DNA from: Paractinoplanes durhamensis
Lineage (GTDB): Bacteria > Actinomycetota > Actinomycetes > Mycobacteriales > Micromonosporaceae
Assembly: GCF_016862175.1 (NCBI RefSeq)
Contig: NZ_BOML01000027.1
Coordinates: 168,778-232,777, forward strand
Length of the DNA stretch: 64,000 bases
Direction of reading: 5' to 3'
Positions 32,992 to 41,342 of this stretch are shown in pieces. Under the pieces are notes generated by a model. The model was given only the letters and a program-made list of their open reading frames with translations, was not told where the DNA came from and searched no databases. Each line of letters begins with the position of its first letter. Position 1 is the first letter of the stretch. The translations under genes and the position numbers were made by a program.

Positions 32992-34484
32992 GAGATCGCT
33001 CCTCCCAGGGCGACGGCGACGAGTTCGTCGCGGCTGATGCGGTCGATGTCGTACTCGGCGATCGTGCGGCCGTCGCGGACCACCACCACCCGGTCGGCGA
33101 GGCGCATGACCTCGTCGGCGTCGCTGGACGCGAGCAGCACCGCCACCCCGGCGGCGGCGAGGCCGTCGACCAGGGTGTGGATGTCGGCCATCGCGGCGAT
33201 GTCGACGCCGTTGGTCGGGTCCTCCAGGAGGCAGGCGACCGGTTCGGTGCCGAGCCACTTGGCCAGCAGCACCTTCTGCTGGTTGCCGCCGGAGAGCAGC
33301 CCGACCGGCGGGTTCGGGGTGAGGGTGACGACCCGGTAGTCGTCGCGCAGCGGGGCGGCGCGGCGGGCGAGCCGGTCCCGGCGGTGCAGCCGGCGCCGGT
33401 CGAGCCGGTCCCGGGCCAGCATCAGGTTCTCGTCGACGGTCAGCTCCGGGATCAGGCCGAGCCGGCGGCGGTCGCCGGTGACGCAGCGCAGCCCACTGGA
33501 AAGCGACCGGCCGACCTTGCCGAACCGCACGTGCCGGCCGTTGACCTCGAGGCGGCCGCGGTCCGGGCGGCGGCGACCGGAGAGCAGGTCGAACAGCCGC
33601 GACTGGGCGTCGCCGGCCGGGCCGAGGACGGCCACCACCTCGCCCTGCCGGACCTCGACGCTGAAGTCCTCGATGAACCGGCCCTCGCCGACATCGCTTA
33701 TCCGGAGTCCTATTTGTTCCTTTTTGATGGACCGCGGCGGTTTCGTCGACACCACGTCCCGGCCCACCATGCTGCGGACCAGGCCGGCCTCGTCGGTCTC
33801 CTTCGCCTGCCCGCCCCAGACGACGCGGCCGTCGCGCAGCACGGTGATCCGGTCGGCGAGGGCCAGCACCTCGGCGATGTGGTGCGAGATGAACACCACC
33901 GCGACCCCGGCCTCGCACAGCCGCCCGACCAGTGCGTGGATCTGCGCGGCCGCCTCCGCCCCGAGACACGCGGTCGGCTCGTCGAGGATCAGCACCCGCC
34001 CACCGCGGCGCACCTCCCGGGCCACCTCGACCATGGTCTGCTCGGCCACCGTCAGGTCCCCGGCGAGAGCATCGACGTCAACATCGATCCCCAGATCCCG
34101 CAGCGCCTGCCGGGCCAGCTGCCGCACCGGCTTCCAGCGGACCAGGGACGTACGGGTGGGCAGGTCCCCGAGCATGATGTTCTCGGCGACGGTCAGCGTC
34201 ATGACCAGTTCCCGGCGCTGCGGGACGGTGGCGATGCCGAGCTTGCGGGCCTTGCGCGCGGTCAGCTGCCCGGCCGCGGTGCCGCCGATCTCCATCACCC
34301 CCGAGTCCGCGTTCTGCGCGCCGGACAGGATGCGCACCAGCGTCGACTTGCCGGCGCCATTCATCCCCATCAGCGCGTGCACCTCGCCGGAAAACAGCTC
34401 GAGGGAGACATCGCGCAGCGCCACCGCCCCGCCGAAGCTCTTCGAGATGTCGCTGACCCGGACGACCGGGTCCTCAGCGGTCAT
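32988..34484 (-). CDS. RbsA-type ABC transporter ATPase (two NBDs)
   Basis: 498-residue double-ATPase of the monosaccharide importer class. NBD1: Walker A GMNGAGKSTL (about 39-48), Walker B VLILDEPTACL. NBD2: degenerate Walker A region GPAGDAQSRL, good signature LLSGGNQQKVLLAKWL and a Walker B reading LLEDPTNGVD, in which the usual DE order is ED. An asymmetric second site is normal in RbsA. It starts 11 bp inside the end of the upstream carboxymuconolactone-type gene. Confidence 0.9.
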   Translation of the reverse strand: MTAEDPVVRVSDISKSFGGAVALRDVSLELFSGEVHALMGMNGAGKSTLVRILSGAQNADSGVMEIGGTAAGQLTARKARKLGIATVPQRRELVMTLTVAENIMLGDLPTRTSLVRWKPVRQLARQALRDLGIDVDVDALAGDLTVAEQTMVEVAREVRRGGRVLILDEPTACLGAEAAAQIHALVGRLCEAGVAVVFISHHIAEVLALADRITVLRDGRVVWGGQAKETDEAGLVRSMVGRDVVSTKPPRSIKKEQIGLRISDVGEGRFIEDFSVEVRQGEVVAVLGPAGDAQSRLFDLLSGRRRPDRGRLEVNGRHVRFGKVGRSLSSGLRCVTGDRRRLGLIPELTVDENLMLARDRLDRRRLHRRDRLARRAAPLRDDYRVVTLTPNPPVGLLSGGNQQKVLLAKWLGTEPVACLLEDPTNGVDIAAMADIHTLVDGLAAAGVAVLLASSDADEVMRLADRVVVVRDGRTIAEYDIDRISRDELVAVALGGAIS

Positions 34485-35052
34485 CGCCGACCCGCTCGTA
34501 GCCGCGGATGTCCGGGAACGGCGGCGTCTTGTCGGCCTGCAGGTCGACCTGGAACGCGTTGAGAAGCATGCCGAGCATGGTGAAATTGCCGAGCGCCCCG
34601 ACCGTGTCGACCAATCCCTGCGCGCCGAAATACTGACGGGCCCGTTCGAACGTCTCGTCGGTGACGAAATTGTCTGCCAGCAATTCCTGGCAGAACTGAT
34701 AGAACGCCTCGTCCTCCGGATTGCCGAACTCGGGCCGGCGCCGCTCGGCGATCGCCTCGATCGCCGCGACCGGAATGCCCTCCTCGATCGCCTTGGCCAC
34801 GTGCGCGTTCCAGGAGTACTGCGCGTCCCGGTGCCGGGCGGCGATCAGCAGCGACAGCTCCCGCAGCCGCAACGGCAGGCTCGACTCGAACCGGCAGAAC
34901 GCGCCGAGCGCCTCGACCTTCTCGCACAATTCGGGGCTTTGAATCCAGACCTGGAAAGGCCCGCGAACGGCACCCCGGCGCCCGGCGATTCGCGCGCTGA
35001 TCTCCTGCTGCCGTTCGGTCATCGCGTCCGGCTTGATGACGGGAAGTCTCAT
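34474..35052 (-). CDS. Carboxymuconolactone-decarboxylase-like protein
   Basis: 192 residues from ATG 35052. An all-helical CMD/AhpD-like fold: PLRLRELSLLIAARHRDAQYSWNAHVAKA covers residues about 62-90 with the conserved W-x-x-H-x-x-x-A pattern. No CxxC is present, so it is not a peroxidase-type AhpD. Relatives are lyases or lactone decarboxylases. It heads the transporter operon (11-bp overlap with the ATPase gene) and faces a cupin gene across a 156-bp control region containing palindrome site 3. Confidence 0.85.
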   Translation of the reverse strand: MRLPVIKPDAMTERQQEISARIAGRRGAVRGPFQVWIQSPELCEKVEALGAFCRFESSLPLRLRELSLLIAARHRDAQYSWNAHVAKAIEEGIPVAAIEAIAERRRPEFGNPEDEAFYQFCQELLADNFVTDETFERARQYFGAQGLVDTVGALGNFTMLGMLLNAFQVDLQADKTPPFPDIRGYERVGDDR

Positions 35053-35143
35053 CGACGGCCAACCCCTTTGTGATACCGCACACTCCGGATGGGTGTTTCG
35101 CAGGACCGTAACAACGGGGTGATAGGTGGCCACAGGTCGTCGG

Positions 35144-35162
35144 GTGCAACGTAAGGCTGCAC
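35144..35162. promoter_or_regulatory. 19-bp palindrome GTGCAA-N7-CTGCAC (site 3)
   Basis: Third member of the palindrome family (11 of 12 arm bases equal to site 1). It lies between the divergent transporter operon (start 35052) and cupin gene (start 35209), 47 bp from the latter, so one regulator could control both. Confidence 0.65.
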
Positions 35163-35208
35163 TCGGCGTATCGCTGATCACCCCCCGCGCGGGCATAGCC
35201 TCGAAGCC

Positions 35209-35619
35209 ATGACGGTGATCATCAAATCGGCAGACGTAAAGGTCCTCGATCGGGGCGGCGCGGTCGCCACCACGCCCCTGATCACCACCACGGCGGCGGC
35301 CGGCGAGAACCGGATCACCAGCGGGATCAGCGTCTACCCGGTCGGCACCGGCGCCCCGCTGCACTCGCACAACTGCGACGAGCACGTGACGGTCCTGGAC
35401 GGCTACGCCGAGGTGGTGGTCGAGGGCACGGTGACCCGGCTGGAGCGCTACGACACCACGTACATCCCGTCGCCGATCCCGCATCTGTTCCGCAACGTCG
35501 GCGACGAGCCGCTGCGCATCCTCTGGGTCTACACCTCGGGCGTCGTGACCCGGACCTTCACCGACACCGGCATCACCGTGGAGCACCTGTCCGCCGCAGA
35601 CCAGATGGTGCAAGACTGA
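35209..35619 (+). CDS. Cupin-domain protein
   Basis: 136-residue single cupin barrel. Motif 1 [20 protein letters not shown] (residues about 45-64) supplies H-x-H-x4-E-type metal ligands (with His/Glu in the usual spacing), and motif 2 [20 protein letters not shown] lies at about 85-104. It could be a small dioxygenase, isomerase or binding protein for the island's substrate. It is divergent from the transporter operon. Its last 47 bp overlap the end of the convergent sensor-kinase gene. Confidence 0.85.
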   Translation: MTVIIKSADVKVLDRGGAVATTPLITTTAAAGENRITSGISVYPVGTGAPLHSHNCDEHVTVLDGYAEVVVEGTVTRLERYDTTYIPSPIPHLFRNVGDEPLRILWVYTSGVVTRTFTDTGITVEHLSAADQMVQD

Positions 35620-37558
35620 GCGCCTCGTGCAGCTTGTGCAGCAGCTCGCCGGAGGCGAACGGTTTCTCCAGGAAGGGGATGTCCGGGTCCAGGACCCGGG
35701 TGCTCCCGAGCAAGCCGTTGCTGTAGCCGGACATGTAGACCACCGGCAGCCCCGGTTCCCGCTCGTGCACCAGCTCGGCCAGCCGCGGCCCCGACATCTC
35801 CGGCATGATCACGTCGGTCAGCAGGGCGTCACACCCCTTGGCCAGAAATGTCTGGTACGCCTCGGCCCCGGTCACCGCCGCCATCACCCGGTAGCCGTTC
35901 CCGGTCAGGATCCGGTGCACCACCCGGGCCAGGGGCTCCTCGTCCTCGACCACCAGGATCCGCTGCCCGTCGCCCTTCGGCGGCACGATCAGCCGGGTGC
36001 CGGTCACCGACGGCCCGGCCGGGGCGGTCGACAACGGCAGGTAGATCCGGAACGTCGTGCCGACCCCCGGCTCGGAGAAGACGTTGATGCTGCCGCCGGC
36101 CTCGGCCACGATGCCGTAGACGGTGGCCAGGCCCAGACCGGTCCCCTTGCCGCGCGGTTTCGTCGTGTAGAACGGCTCGAAGATGTGCGCCGCCACCTCC
36201 GCCGACATCCCCTCGCCGGTGTCACTGACCTGGATCCGGGCGTAGCGGCCGGCCGCCACCGCGGGCCGCATGTTCAGCTCCTGGCCGTCCAGCTCGGCCT
36301 CGTCCGCCTCGATCACCAGGGTGCCGCCGTCCGGCATCGCATCCCGCGCGTTGATCGCCAGGTTCAGCAGCACCTGCTGCAGCTGACCGGGGTCGCCGTG
36401 CACGACCAGCGGGCGCCGCGGCGGCCGGGCGAACAGCGCGATGTCCGCCCCGATCGTGCGGTCCAGCATCGCCCGCACCTCGGTGATCGCGGCGTCCAGG
36501 TCCACGTCCTGCGGCTGGATGGTGTCGCCCCGGGTGAAGGTCAGCAGCTGCCGGGTGAGGTTCATGGCCCGGTCGGCGGCGGTACGCACGTGCACCAGGT
36601 CGGCACGCACCGCCGAGTCCTGCTCGGCCGCCTCGGCCGCGAACTCGGTGTAGTTCACGATGATGGCGAGGATGTTGTTGAAGTCGTGGGCGATCCCGCC
36701 GGCCAGCTTGCCGAGGCTCTCCATCCGCTGCTGCTGGTTCGTCCGCTCCTCCAGGGCCCGCTGCTGGTCCGCGGCCTCCTTCGCGGCGCTGATGTCGCGC
36801 GCCACCACCGACGTGCCGGTGACCTGGCCGGTGCTGTCCCGCACCGCCGCCACATTGATCGAGAGCTCCACCGGCGAACCGTCCTTGCGGAGCCGCCGAG
36901 CCTCGTACGTCACATGGGGTTCGCCGTTGCGGACCCGCTCCTGCGAGGCCACCTGCTGCTCGTGGCCGGACTCGTCACTGAGCAGCGACACCGGCTGGCC
37001 GATCATCTCGTCGGCGGTCCAGCCGAACACCTTCTCCGCACCCGGATTCCACGCCGTCACGTTGCCGGCCACGTCGAGCCCGATGATCGCGGCATCGGTG
37101 TGCGCGACCACCGCCGTCAACGTGACCAGGCGGCTCTCGGCCACGTCCCGCGCCGCGCGCTCGCGGGCGTCGGCCTCGTCCAGGCGGCGCTGCTCCCCCG
37201 GCGAGATGAAGATGGCGCCGTTGCCCAGCAGGACGCCGTAGCTTCGGCGCAGGGTCCAGTAGTAGATGCCTACGCCGGCGGTGAAGAGGTCCCAGACGGC
37301 GGACGGCCAGGACCAACCCTCGCTCAGGGCGTGGCCCAGGTGCGCCGTGTCGGCTGCTTGGGTGATGCCGCGGTAGGCGAGAAACGCGTGCATGCCGTGG
37401 CCGACGGCGCAGCTGAAGAAGATGAGCGCGGTGGCTACGGCCAGTTTGTTGGTACGCAGCTGTCCGGCCCGGCTCACCGGGACCATGACCGCTATCGTGA
37501 TCGCGGCGTAGGCCACCATGATCACCAGGTTGGCCAGCAGAAACAGCTGTTCCGGCAC
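35573..37558 (-). CDS. Hybrid PAS sensor histidine kinase/response regulator
   Basis: 661 residues from GTG 37558; an upstream ATG at 37639 would lie inside a large hairpin and is disfavoured. Order: four N-terminal membrane helices (residues 1-120), PAS domain (about 145-260, [20 protein letters not shown]), HisKA-like dimerisation helix with the phosphorylated His in GGIAHDFNN, HATPase_c ([19 protein letters not shown]) and a C-terminal receiver domain ([24 protein letters not shown]). A membrane-sensing phosphorelay protein; its output partner is not encoded nearby. Confidence 0.9.
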   Translation of the reverse strand: MPEQLFLLANLVIMVAYAAITIAVMVPVSRAGQLRTNKLAVATALIFFSCAVGHGMHAFLAYRGITQAADTAHLGHALSEGWSWPSAVWDLFTAGVGIYYWTLRRSYGVLLGNGAIFISPGEQRRLDEADARERAARDVAESRLVTLTAVVAHTDAAIIGLDVAGNVTAWNPGAEKVFGWTADEMIGQPVSLLSDESGHEQQVASQERVRNGEPHVTYEARRLRKDGSPVELSINVAAVRDSTGQVTGTSVVARDISAAKEAADQQRALEERTNQQQRMESLGKLAGGIAHDFNNILAIIVNYTEFAAEAAEQDSAVRADLVHVRTAADRAMNLTRQLLTFTRGDTIQPQDVDLDAAITEVRAMLDRTIGADIALFARPPRRPLVVHGDPGQLQQVLLNLAINARDAMPDGGTLVIEADEAELDGQELNMRPAVAAGRYARIQVSDTGEGMSAEVAAHIFEPFYTTKPRGKGTGLGLATVYGIVAEAGGSINVFSEPGVGTTFRIYLPLSTAPAGPSVTGTRLIVPPKGDGQRILVVEDEEPLARVVHRILTGNGYRVMAAVTGAEAYQTFLAKGCDALLTDVIMPEMSGPRLAELVHEREPGLPVVYMSGYSNGLLGSTRVLDPDIPFLEKPFASGELLHKLHEALSLAPSGLRRTGAPR

Positions 37559-37616
37559 CTTCGTCCTATCGGTTCGCTCTCGGTTTGTCTGAGCCTCCTT
37601 TTTCTTGCGGTGGGAC

Positions 37617-37690
37617 GGTTGGGGCCGGGGTGACCCCACACCAACGGTGGGGCGTCTTAATGTTGGTGTGGGGTCACCCCGGCCCCAACC
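37617..37690. repeat. Perfect 29-bp inverted repeat
   Basis: Arms 37617-37645 and 37662-37690 are perfect reverse complements over 29 bp (outer bases GGTTGGGGCCGGGGTGACCC), separated by a 16-nt loop. It stands 65 bp after the zinc-finger gene and 59 bp before the kinase gene, both minus strand. No T-run follows on either strand. It may be a terminator or an interspersed palindromic element. Confidence 0.85.
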
Positions 37691-37754
37691 TCGCGTGGGA
37701 ACACGTGACAGCCAGGACAGAGCTTGGGCCGTTCTGTTTTTTGGTTGGTGGGGT

Positions 37755-38144
37755 TTACTCCTCGCCGGAGAAGCGTTCCCAGGCTGACTGGCGGGCTATG
37801 CCCAAGGCCGTGCCTATGCGTGCCCAGGTCACTCTTCGTTCTCGCAGCGTGGTTACCAGGCGTTGGAGGCTTGCCTCGGTCTGGGCTCCTGCCGCTGCCA
37901 CCTGAGGTAGGCGGTCCAGGAGTTGGTCGTCGGTCAGTTCGTTTTCCCACGCCGACAGCTTTGCGTCGGAGGTGGTGGGGTCCTGTTGCTCGGAACTGAG
38001 GATGTTGTTGCACAGGTCTACGCACTCGTTGCAGATGTAGACGCCGGGGCCGGCTATCACCTTTTCTACGGCTGAGCTTGGCTTGGCGCAGAAGGAGCAG
38101 CACAGCTGGATTGCTGGCTCGGCGGCTTGCGTTTCGCTGGTCAT
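37755..38144 (-). CDS. ClpX-type C4 zinc-finger protein with C-terminal HTH
   Basis: 129 residues. The N-terminal zinc finger is C16-x2-C19 ... C38-x2-C41 ([18 protein letters not shown], then [10 protein letters not shown]), as in the ClpX N-domain but without the AAA+ ATPase. Residues about 92-125 ([33 protein letters not shown]) look like a helix-turn-helix. It may be a DNA-binding regulator with a protein-interaction finger. Two 19-bp palindromes lie 24-63 bp upstream and a T7SS-like operon diverges beyond them, so it could control that operon and itself. Confidence 0.75.
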   Translation of the reverse strand: MTSETQAAEPAIQLCCSFCAKPSSAVEKVIAGPGVYICNECVDLCNNILSSEQQDPTTSDAKLSAWENELTDDQLLDRLPQVAAAGAQTEASLQRLVTTLRERRVTWARIGTALGIARQSAWERFSGEE

Positions 38145-38167
38145 GGTCTTCTCCGGCGGTTGGAGGG

Positions 38168-38207
38168 TGTCAGGGTTGCCCTGACAGGTGTCAGGCTACG
38201 CCTGACA
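38168..38207. promoter_or_regulatory. Two tandem 19-bp palindromes
   Basis: TGTCAGGGTTGCCCTGACA (38168-38186) and TGTCAGGCTACGCCTGACA (38189-38207): perfect 8-bp arms with 3-bp centres, centres 21 bp apart, i.e. two DNA turns. They sit upstream of the zinc-finger gene. A weaker TTGTC-N6-GACAA (38301-38316) lies nearer the divergent WXG100-like gene. Confidence 0.75.
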
Positions 38208-38378
38208 ACGCTGCGTGGATACTGGCGCCGGTTCGGTTGGCATCTTTACGGCTGCGATCGTTCGCGCCGGACTATCCGGAATCGGTTAGTCCATCGACTC
38301 TTGTCATACTCGACAACTTGCCTGGTTCTTGTAAGGTGCCGGGGTGATGACCGATTCGGCGGTTGGGGGCCACGGACG

Positions 38379-38666
38379 GTGAGTGGATTTGAGGTCCAGA
38401 TCGGTCAGTTGCGTGGTGCTGCCAAGGCTGCCGGGTCTGCTGCGGACCAAGCTCGAGTGGTGCGGCCGGGTGCGGGGCTGGATGTTGTTGCCGGTGCTCT
38501 GCCCGGTGGGGTGGTGGCGTCCAAGGTGGGTGCTCTTGGGTCAACCTTCAATGAGCGTGGTGCTGGGTGGGCCGAGGAGATCGATCGGTGGAGCAAATCG
38601 GTCACGGGCGCTGCGGACTCGTATGAGAAAAGTGATGACTCTGCGAAAGCGGCCTTCGGGAAATGA
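38379..38666 (+). CDS. WXG100-like small secreted protein
   Basis: 95 residues from GTG 38379. Helical, Ala-rich, no signal peptide, of ESAT-6/WXG100 length. It has a central turn (FNERGAGWAEEIDRW, near residues 58-72) and ends with SYEKSDDSAKAAFGK, where Y-E-K-S-D fits the YxxxD/E type VII secretion tail. It probably forms a helical-hairpin dimer with the N-terminal region of the next protein and leads it to a T7SS. Its stop overlaps the next ATG by 4 bp. No secretion machinery genes lie in the window. Confidence 0.7.
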   Translation: MSGFEVQIGQLRGAAKAAGSAADQARVVRPGAGLDVVAGALPGGVVASKVGALGSTFNERGAGWAEEIDRWSKSVTGAADSYEKSDDSAKAAFGK

Positions 38667-40060
38667 CCATCACCTACGACGATGTGCGCAAGTGGGACGC
38701 CGGTCCGGTTGATGCGGCGGCCGCCGACCTTCGTGTGCGGCAGGACAAACTTGTCGGGCTGCAGGACGAGCTTGATGATGCTCGGCGGTTGCCTGACTGG
38801 CACGGCACCGCGGGGGAAGATGCTCGGCGGTCGCTGGGGACCACTCGGAACAATGCCGAGATCCTCATCGCGGAGCTGGCCGCTGTGGAACGGGCTCTGC
38901 AGAACGCTGCGGACGACGTCATCACCCTCAAGAGCCGGGTTGCCAACAATGACTCCCTCGCCGACACCTATCAGTTCCGCATTGCCGGCGATGGCGCCAT
39001 CGTGGACAACAAGCCGGCCGATCCGCCGCCTCGGTCTCGGTTCGAGGCTGAGGACCGTGCCGAGTCCGCTCGGTACCGTGCCGGCATCATGGTGCAGCTG
39101 GAGCAGGAGACCAAGGCGATCCTGACCGCGGCCACCAACATCGACACCACGCTCGCCCGGACGATGCAGCTCGCGCAGGACCGCAGGATCAGCGACCACG
39201 ATGCGACCACGCTGGCCGATGCCGGTAAGGGTGGGGATCTCGACGCTCAGGTTGTTGACATGGAGCAGTCGCTACGCGATGCCGGGCTGCTGACCGGGCC
39301 GCCGGTTGACGGGCACTACAAGGAGTGGCTGGAGAATGCCGTGCGCCGGGGCGTGCCGCTCGACACGATCAAGCAGATCATTACCGACCACCACGTCACG
39401 CCGGAGGACTTCAAGATCCTCGACGGGATGGAGGAGATCCGCGAGGACGGCGACGGCGACGGCGTCTACAAGTCGTTCTTCCTGATGCCGACCGACATCA
39501 GCGGGGACGACGCGGCCAAGGCGGTGCGGATGACCTACATCCTGAACGCGGGCACCGACTACGGCGCCGGCGGCCAGTCGACCGACTTCACCCCCACCCC
39601 GTACGGGTCCGACGAGTTGCGGCGCATCACCGAGCGGCAGGAGCAGAACTCCTGGAGCTACAGCCAGGACGTGGGATTCGTGCACGGCAACGGCGGGCGG
39701 CTGGTGACCACCCCGAACGGCATGATGATGGGCCTGGGCGGGAACTTCGTCCAGGACCTGTACAGCCAGCAGGGCGGAACGACGTACGGCGACACGTTCA
39801 TGCTGAACGTCGACGACCCGCAGGACCCGGCGGCGGAGCTCCGGAAGATCGCGTCGTCGGGCCAGGCATGGTACGAAGGCGACAACGGCTCGTACCCCGG
39901 TTCGCTCGACATGGACCGGCTGCTGCACCACGAGGAGCGGCACTCCCAGCAGTGGGCGCGCGAAGGCTACACGCACTACCTCGCGTCCTACGGGTGGGAA
40001 CGGCTCACCGGCGGCAACCAGACCGAGGAAGACGCGGGGCTCTCCGATGGCGGTTACTAG
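38663..40060 (+). CDS. Putative T7SS effector with HExxHxxQ C-terminus
   Basis: 465 residues. Residues 1-100 form a WXG100-like helical region with W46-H-G48 at the expected turn. A Glu/Asp/Arg-rich helical spacer runs to about 250, then an EF-hand-like acidic loop DGDGDG (262-267). A globular domain follows, ending in H423-E-E-R-H427-S-Q-Q, matching zinc-peptidase HExxH with the downstream Gln seen in DUF4157-like proteins. No known toxin family is recognised. The ATG overlaps the WXG100-like stop, and the end overlaps the lipoprotein gene by 14 bp. Effector function is inference. Confidence 0.65.
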   Translation: MTITYDDVRKWDAGPVDAAAADLRVRQDKLVGLQDELDDARRLPDWHGTAGEDARRSLGTTRNNAEILIAELAAVERALQNAADDVITLKSRVANNDSLADTYQFRIAGDGAIVDNKPADPPPRSRFEAEDRAESARYRAGIMVQLEQETKAILTAATNIDTTLARTMQLAQDRRISDHDATTLADAGKGGDLDAQVVDMEQSLRDAGLLTGPPVDGHYKEWLENAVRRGVPLDTIKQIITDHHVTPEDFKILDGMEEIREDGDGDGVYKSFFLMPTDISGDDAAKAVRMTYILNAGTDYGAGGQSTDFTPTPYGSDELRRITERQEQNSWSYSQDVGFVHGNGGRLVTTPNGMMMGLGGNFVQDLYSQQGGTTYGDTFMLNVDDPQDPAAELRKIASSGQAWYEGDNGSYPGSLDMDRLLHHEERHSQQWAREGYTHYLASYGWERLTGGNQTEEDAGLSDGGY

Positions 40061-40601
40061 ACGGCTGCGCGCAGCCTGCGCAGTCCTGCTCCTGGCGACG
40101 GTAACCGCGGCATGCGACACCGAGGCGCAGTTCGCGCCGTCACTGCCACCGGCGGCCGGCTTCCGGGTGGACGACGGCACCTTGAAACTGTGGACCGGCA
40201 CCCCGTGCAGCGGCGTAACCGCCGTGACGCTGATCTTCGAGACCGCCGGCCAGGGCGATCAGGACCAGGTATGGAGAGCGCCGAAGCCGGGAGTGACGGT
40301 GGAGCGCATGGATCTGCTGAAAACCGCCGGCGGCTCCGCCCCCGACACCGGCGGCCCGCTGCAGGTCCAGAAGCCGCTACCCACCGACTTCGACTGGACG
40401 AAGGCAACGTCGATCGTCTTCTACGTGAGCGGGCCGACGGCAAACGGCGCCAGGGAAGACGTGGCCCAACTGCTGCGCGAGTCGCCCAACCACCCGTCGG
40501 ACAGCTACCTGTTCGGCCAACAGGGCTGGATGAACGAGGCAGACGTCCAACGCGAGAACAAGAAATCGTTCTTGACGGTGTGCACCCCCGACCCGAACTG
40601 A
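40047..40601 (+). CDS. Lipoprotein, candidate immunity or accessory protein
   Basis: 184 residues with a lipoprotein signal (RRLRAACAVLLLATVTAAC, lipidated Cys at 23). The mature part has paired cysteines (CSGV near 53 and a C-terminal VCTPDPN) and no recognised domain. Translation is coupled to the putative effector gene by a 14-bp overlap. In polymorphic toxin loci such outer-face lipoproteins directly after an effector are often its immunity protein; that is inference here. Confidence 0.65.
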   Translation: MAVTRRLRAACAVLLLATVTAACDTEAQFAPSLPPAAGFRVDDGTLKLWTGTPCSGVTAVTLIFETAGQGDQDQVWRAPKPGVTVERMDLLKTAGGSAPDTGGPLQVQKPLPTDFDWTKATSIVFYVSGPTANGAREDVAQLLRESPNHPSDSYLFGQQGWMNEADVQRENKKSFLTVCTPDPN

Positions 40602-40608
40602 AGGCACC

Positions 40609-40860
40609 ATGAACCAGCCCGACCGCCCCCGCGAAGGCGCCCTGCGGGTAGCGCTCCGACGCGTGGTGTTAGGCGCGTTCGCCCTGACCGCCACAGCGAT
40701 GGCGCTGTTCCTCGGCGAAGCATTGCTGAGCGCCACCGGCATCTACTTCGACCCACACGGCTACGGCGTAATCGTAGGAATCCTGTTCGCCGCGATCCTG
40801 ACCCCGATCGCACTGGCCCTGTGGCTGCTGTACCAATCATTGCGACGACGCAGCATTTGA
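40609..40860 (+). CDS. Small two-helix membrane protein
   Basis: 83 residues with a positively charged N-terminus and two membrane helices (about 20-42 and 50-74), ending in QSLRRRSI. It starts 8 bp after the lipoprotein gene and closes the four-gene operon. No family recognised; it may be a second immunity component or a membrane anchor. Confidence 0.6.
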   Translation: MNQPDRPREGALRVALRRVVLGAFALTATAMALFLGEALLSATGIYFDPHGYGVIVGILFAAILTPIALALWLLYQSLRRRSI

Positions 40861-40907
40861 CCCCCGGTAGTCATCGAGCGCGGCGCGGGGACGTAACCGG
40901 CGAAGGG

Positions 40908-41327
40908 TCAGGACAGGGCGGTCAGAGTCGCGATCCAGGCGATCTCCAGGACGACGATCGCCACGCCGGCGATCCGGCCTCGGCGGGCGACCCGGAGGTA
41001 TTCGGGGTGCCGGCCGATGCTGCGATCCTGGGACGACGGCATGTCGGCGGGGAGCTTTCCCATCCAGAACAGCGGCAACGCGGCGACCGCGAGCACGCCC
41101 CCGCCGAGCAGCAGCTGCCCCGAGTTCCGCCTCCCGATGGCGAGGACCACGACGAGGAGCCCCACCGCCGGCGAGAGATGCTGGGTCACGGTCTGCCGGC
41201 GCCGGTACGGCGGGGTCATCCAGTACACGGTGCCGATCATCAAAGCGGCTCCGCCGACCGCGACGACCCACGCGAGCCACACCGGCACGTTCTCGGCGCT
41301 CAGCGGCCCCGACGCGAAGGTGCTCAT
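40908..41327 (-). CDS. Four-helix membrane protein of unknown function
   Basis: 139 residues, about four transmembrane helices (for example VWLAWVVAVGGAALMIGTVY, residues 15-34; 'LSPAVGLLVVVLAIG'; 'LLLGGGVLAVAALPLFWMG'; C-terminal IAGVAIVVLEIAWIATL). Loops carry RRRQTV and HPEYLRVARRGR. No recognised domain. It begins 15 bp after the LacI-type gene on the same strand and is probably co-transcribed. Confidence 0.6.
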   Translation of the reverse strand: MSTFASGPLSAENVPVWLAWVVAVGGAALMIGTVYWMTPPYRRRQTVTQHLSPAVGLLVVVLAIGRRNSGQLLLGGGVLAVAALPLFWMGKLPADMPSSQDRSIGRHPEYLRVARRGRIAGVAIVVLEIAWIATLTALS

Positions 41328-41342
41328 CGATCATCGAACTCG

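Noticed and set aside
37556..37639. Upstream ATG (37639) as start of the hybrid kinase
   Set aside because: The extra 27 residues are charged and fall within the left arm of the 29-bp hairpin; GTG 37558 with AGGACGAAG upstream directly precedes the first membrane helix.
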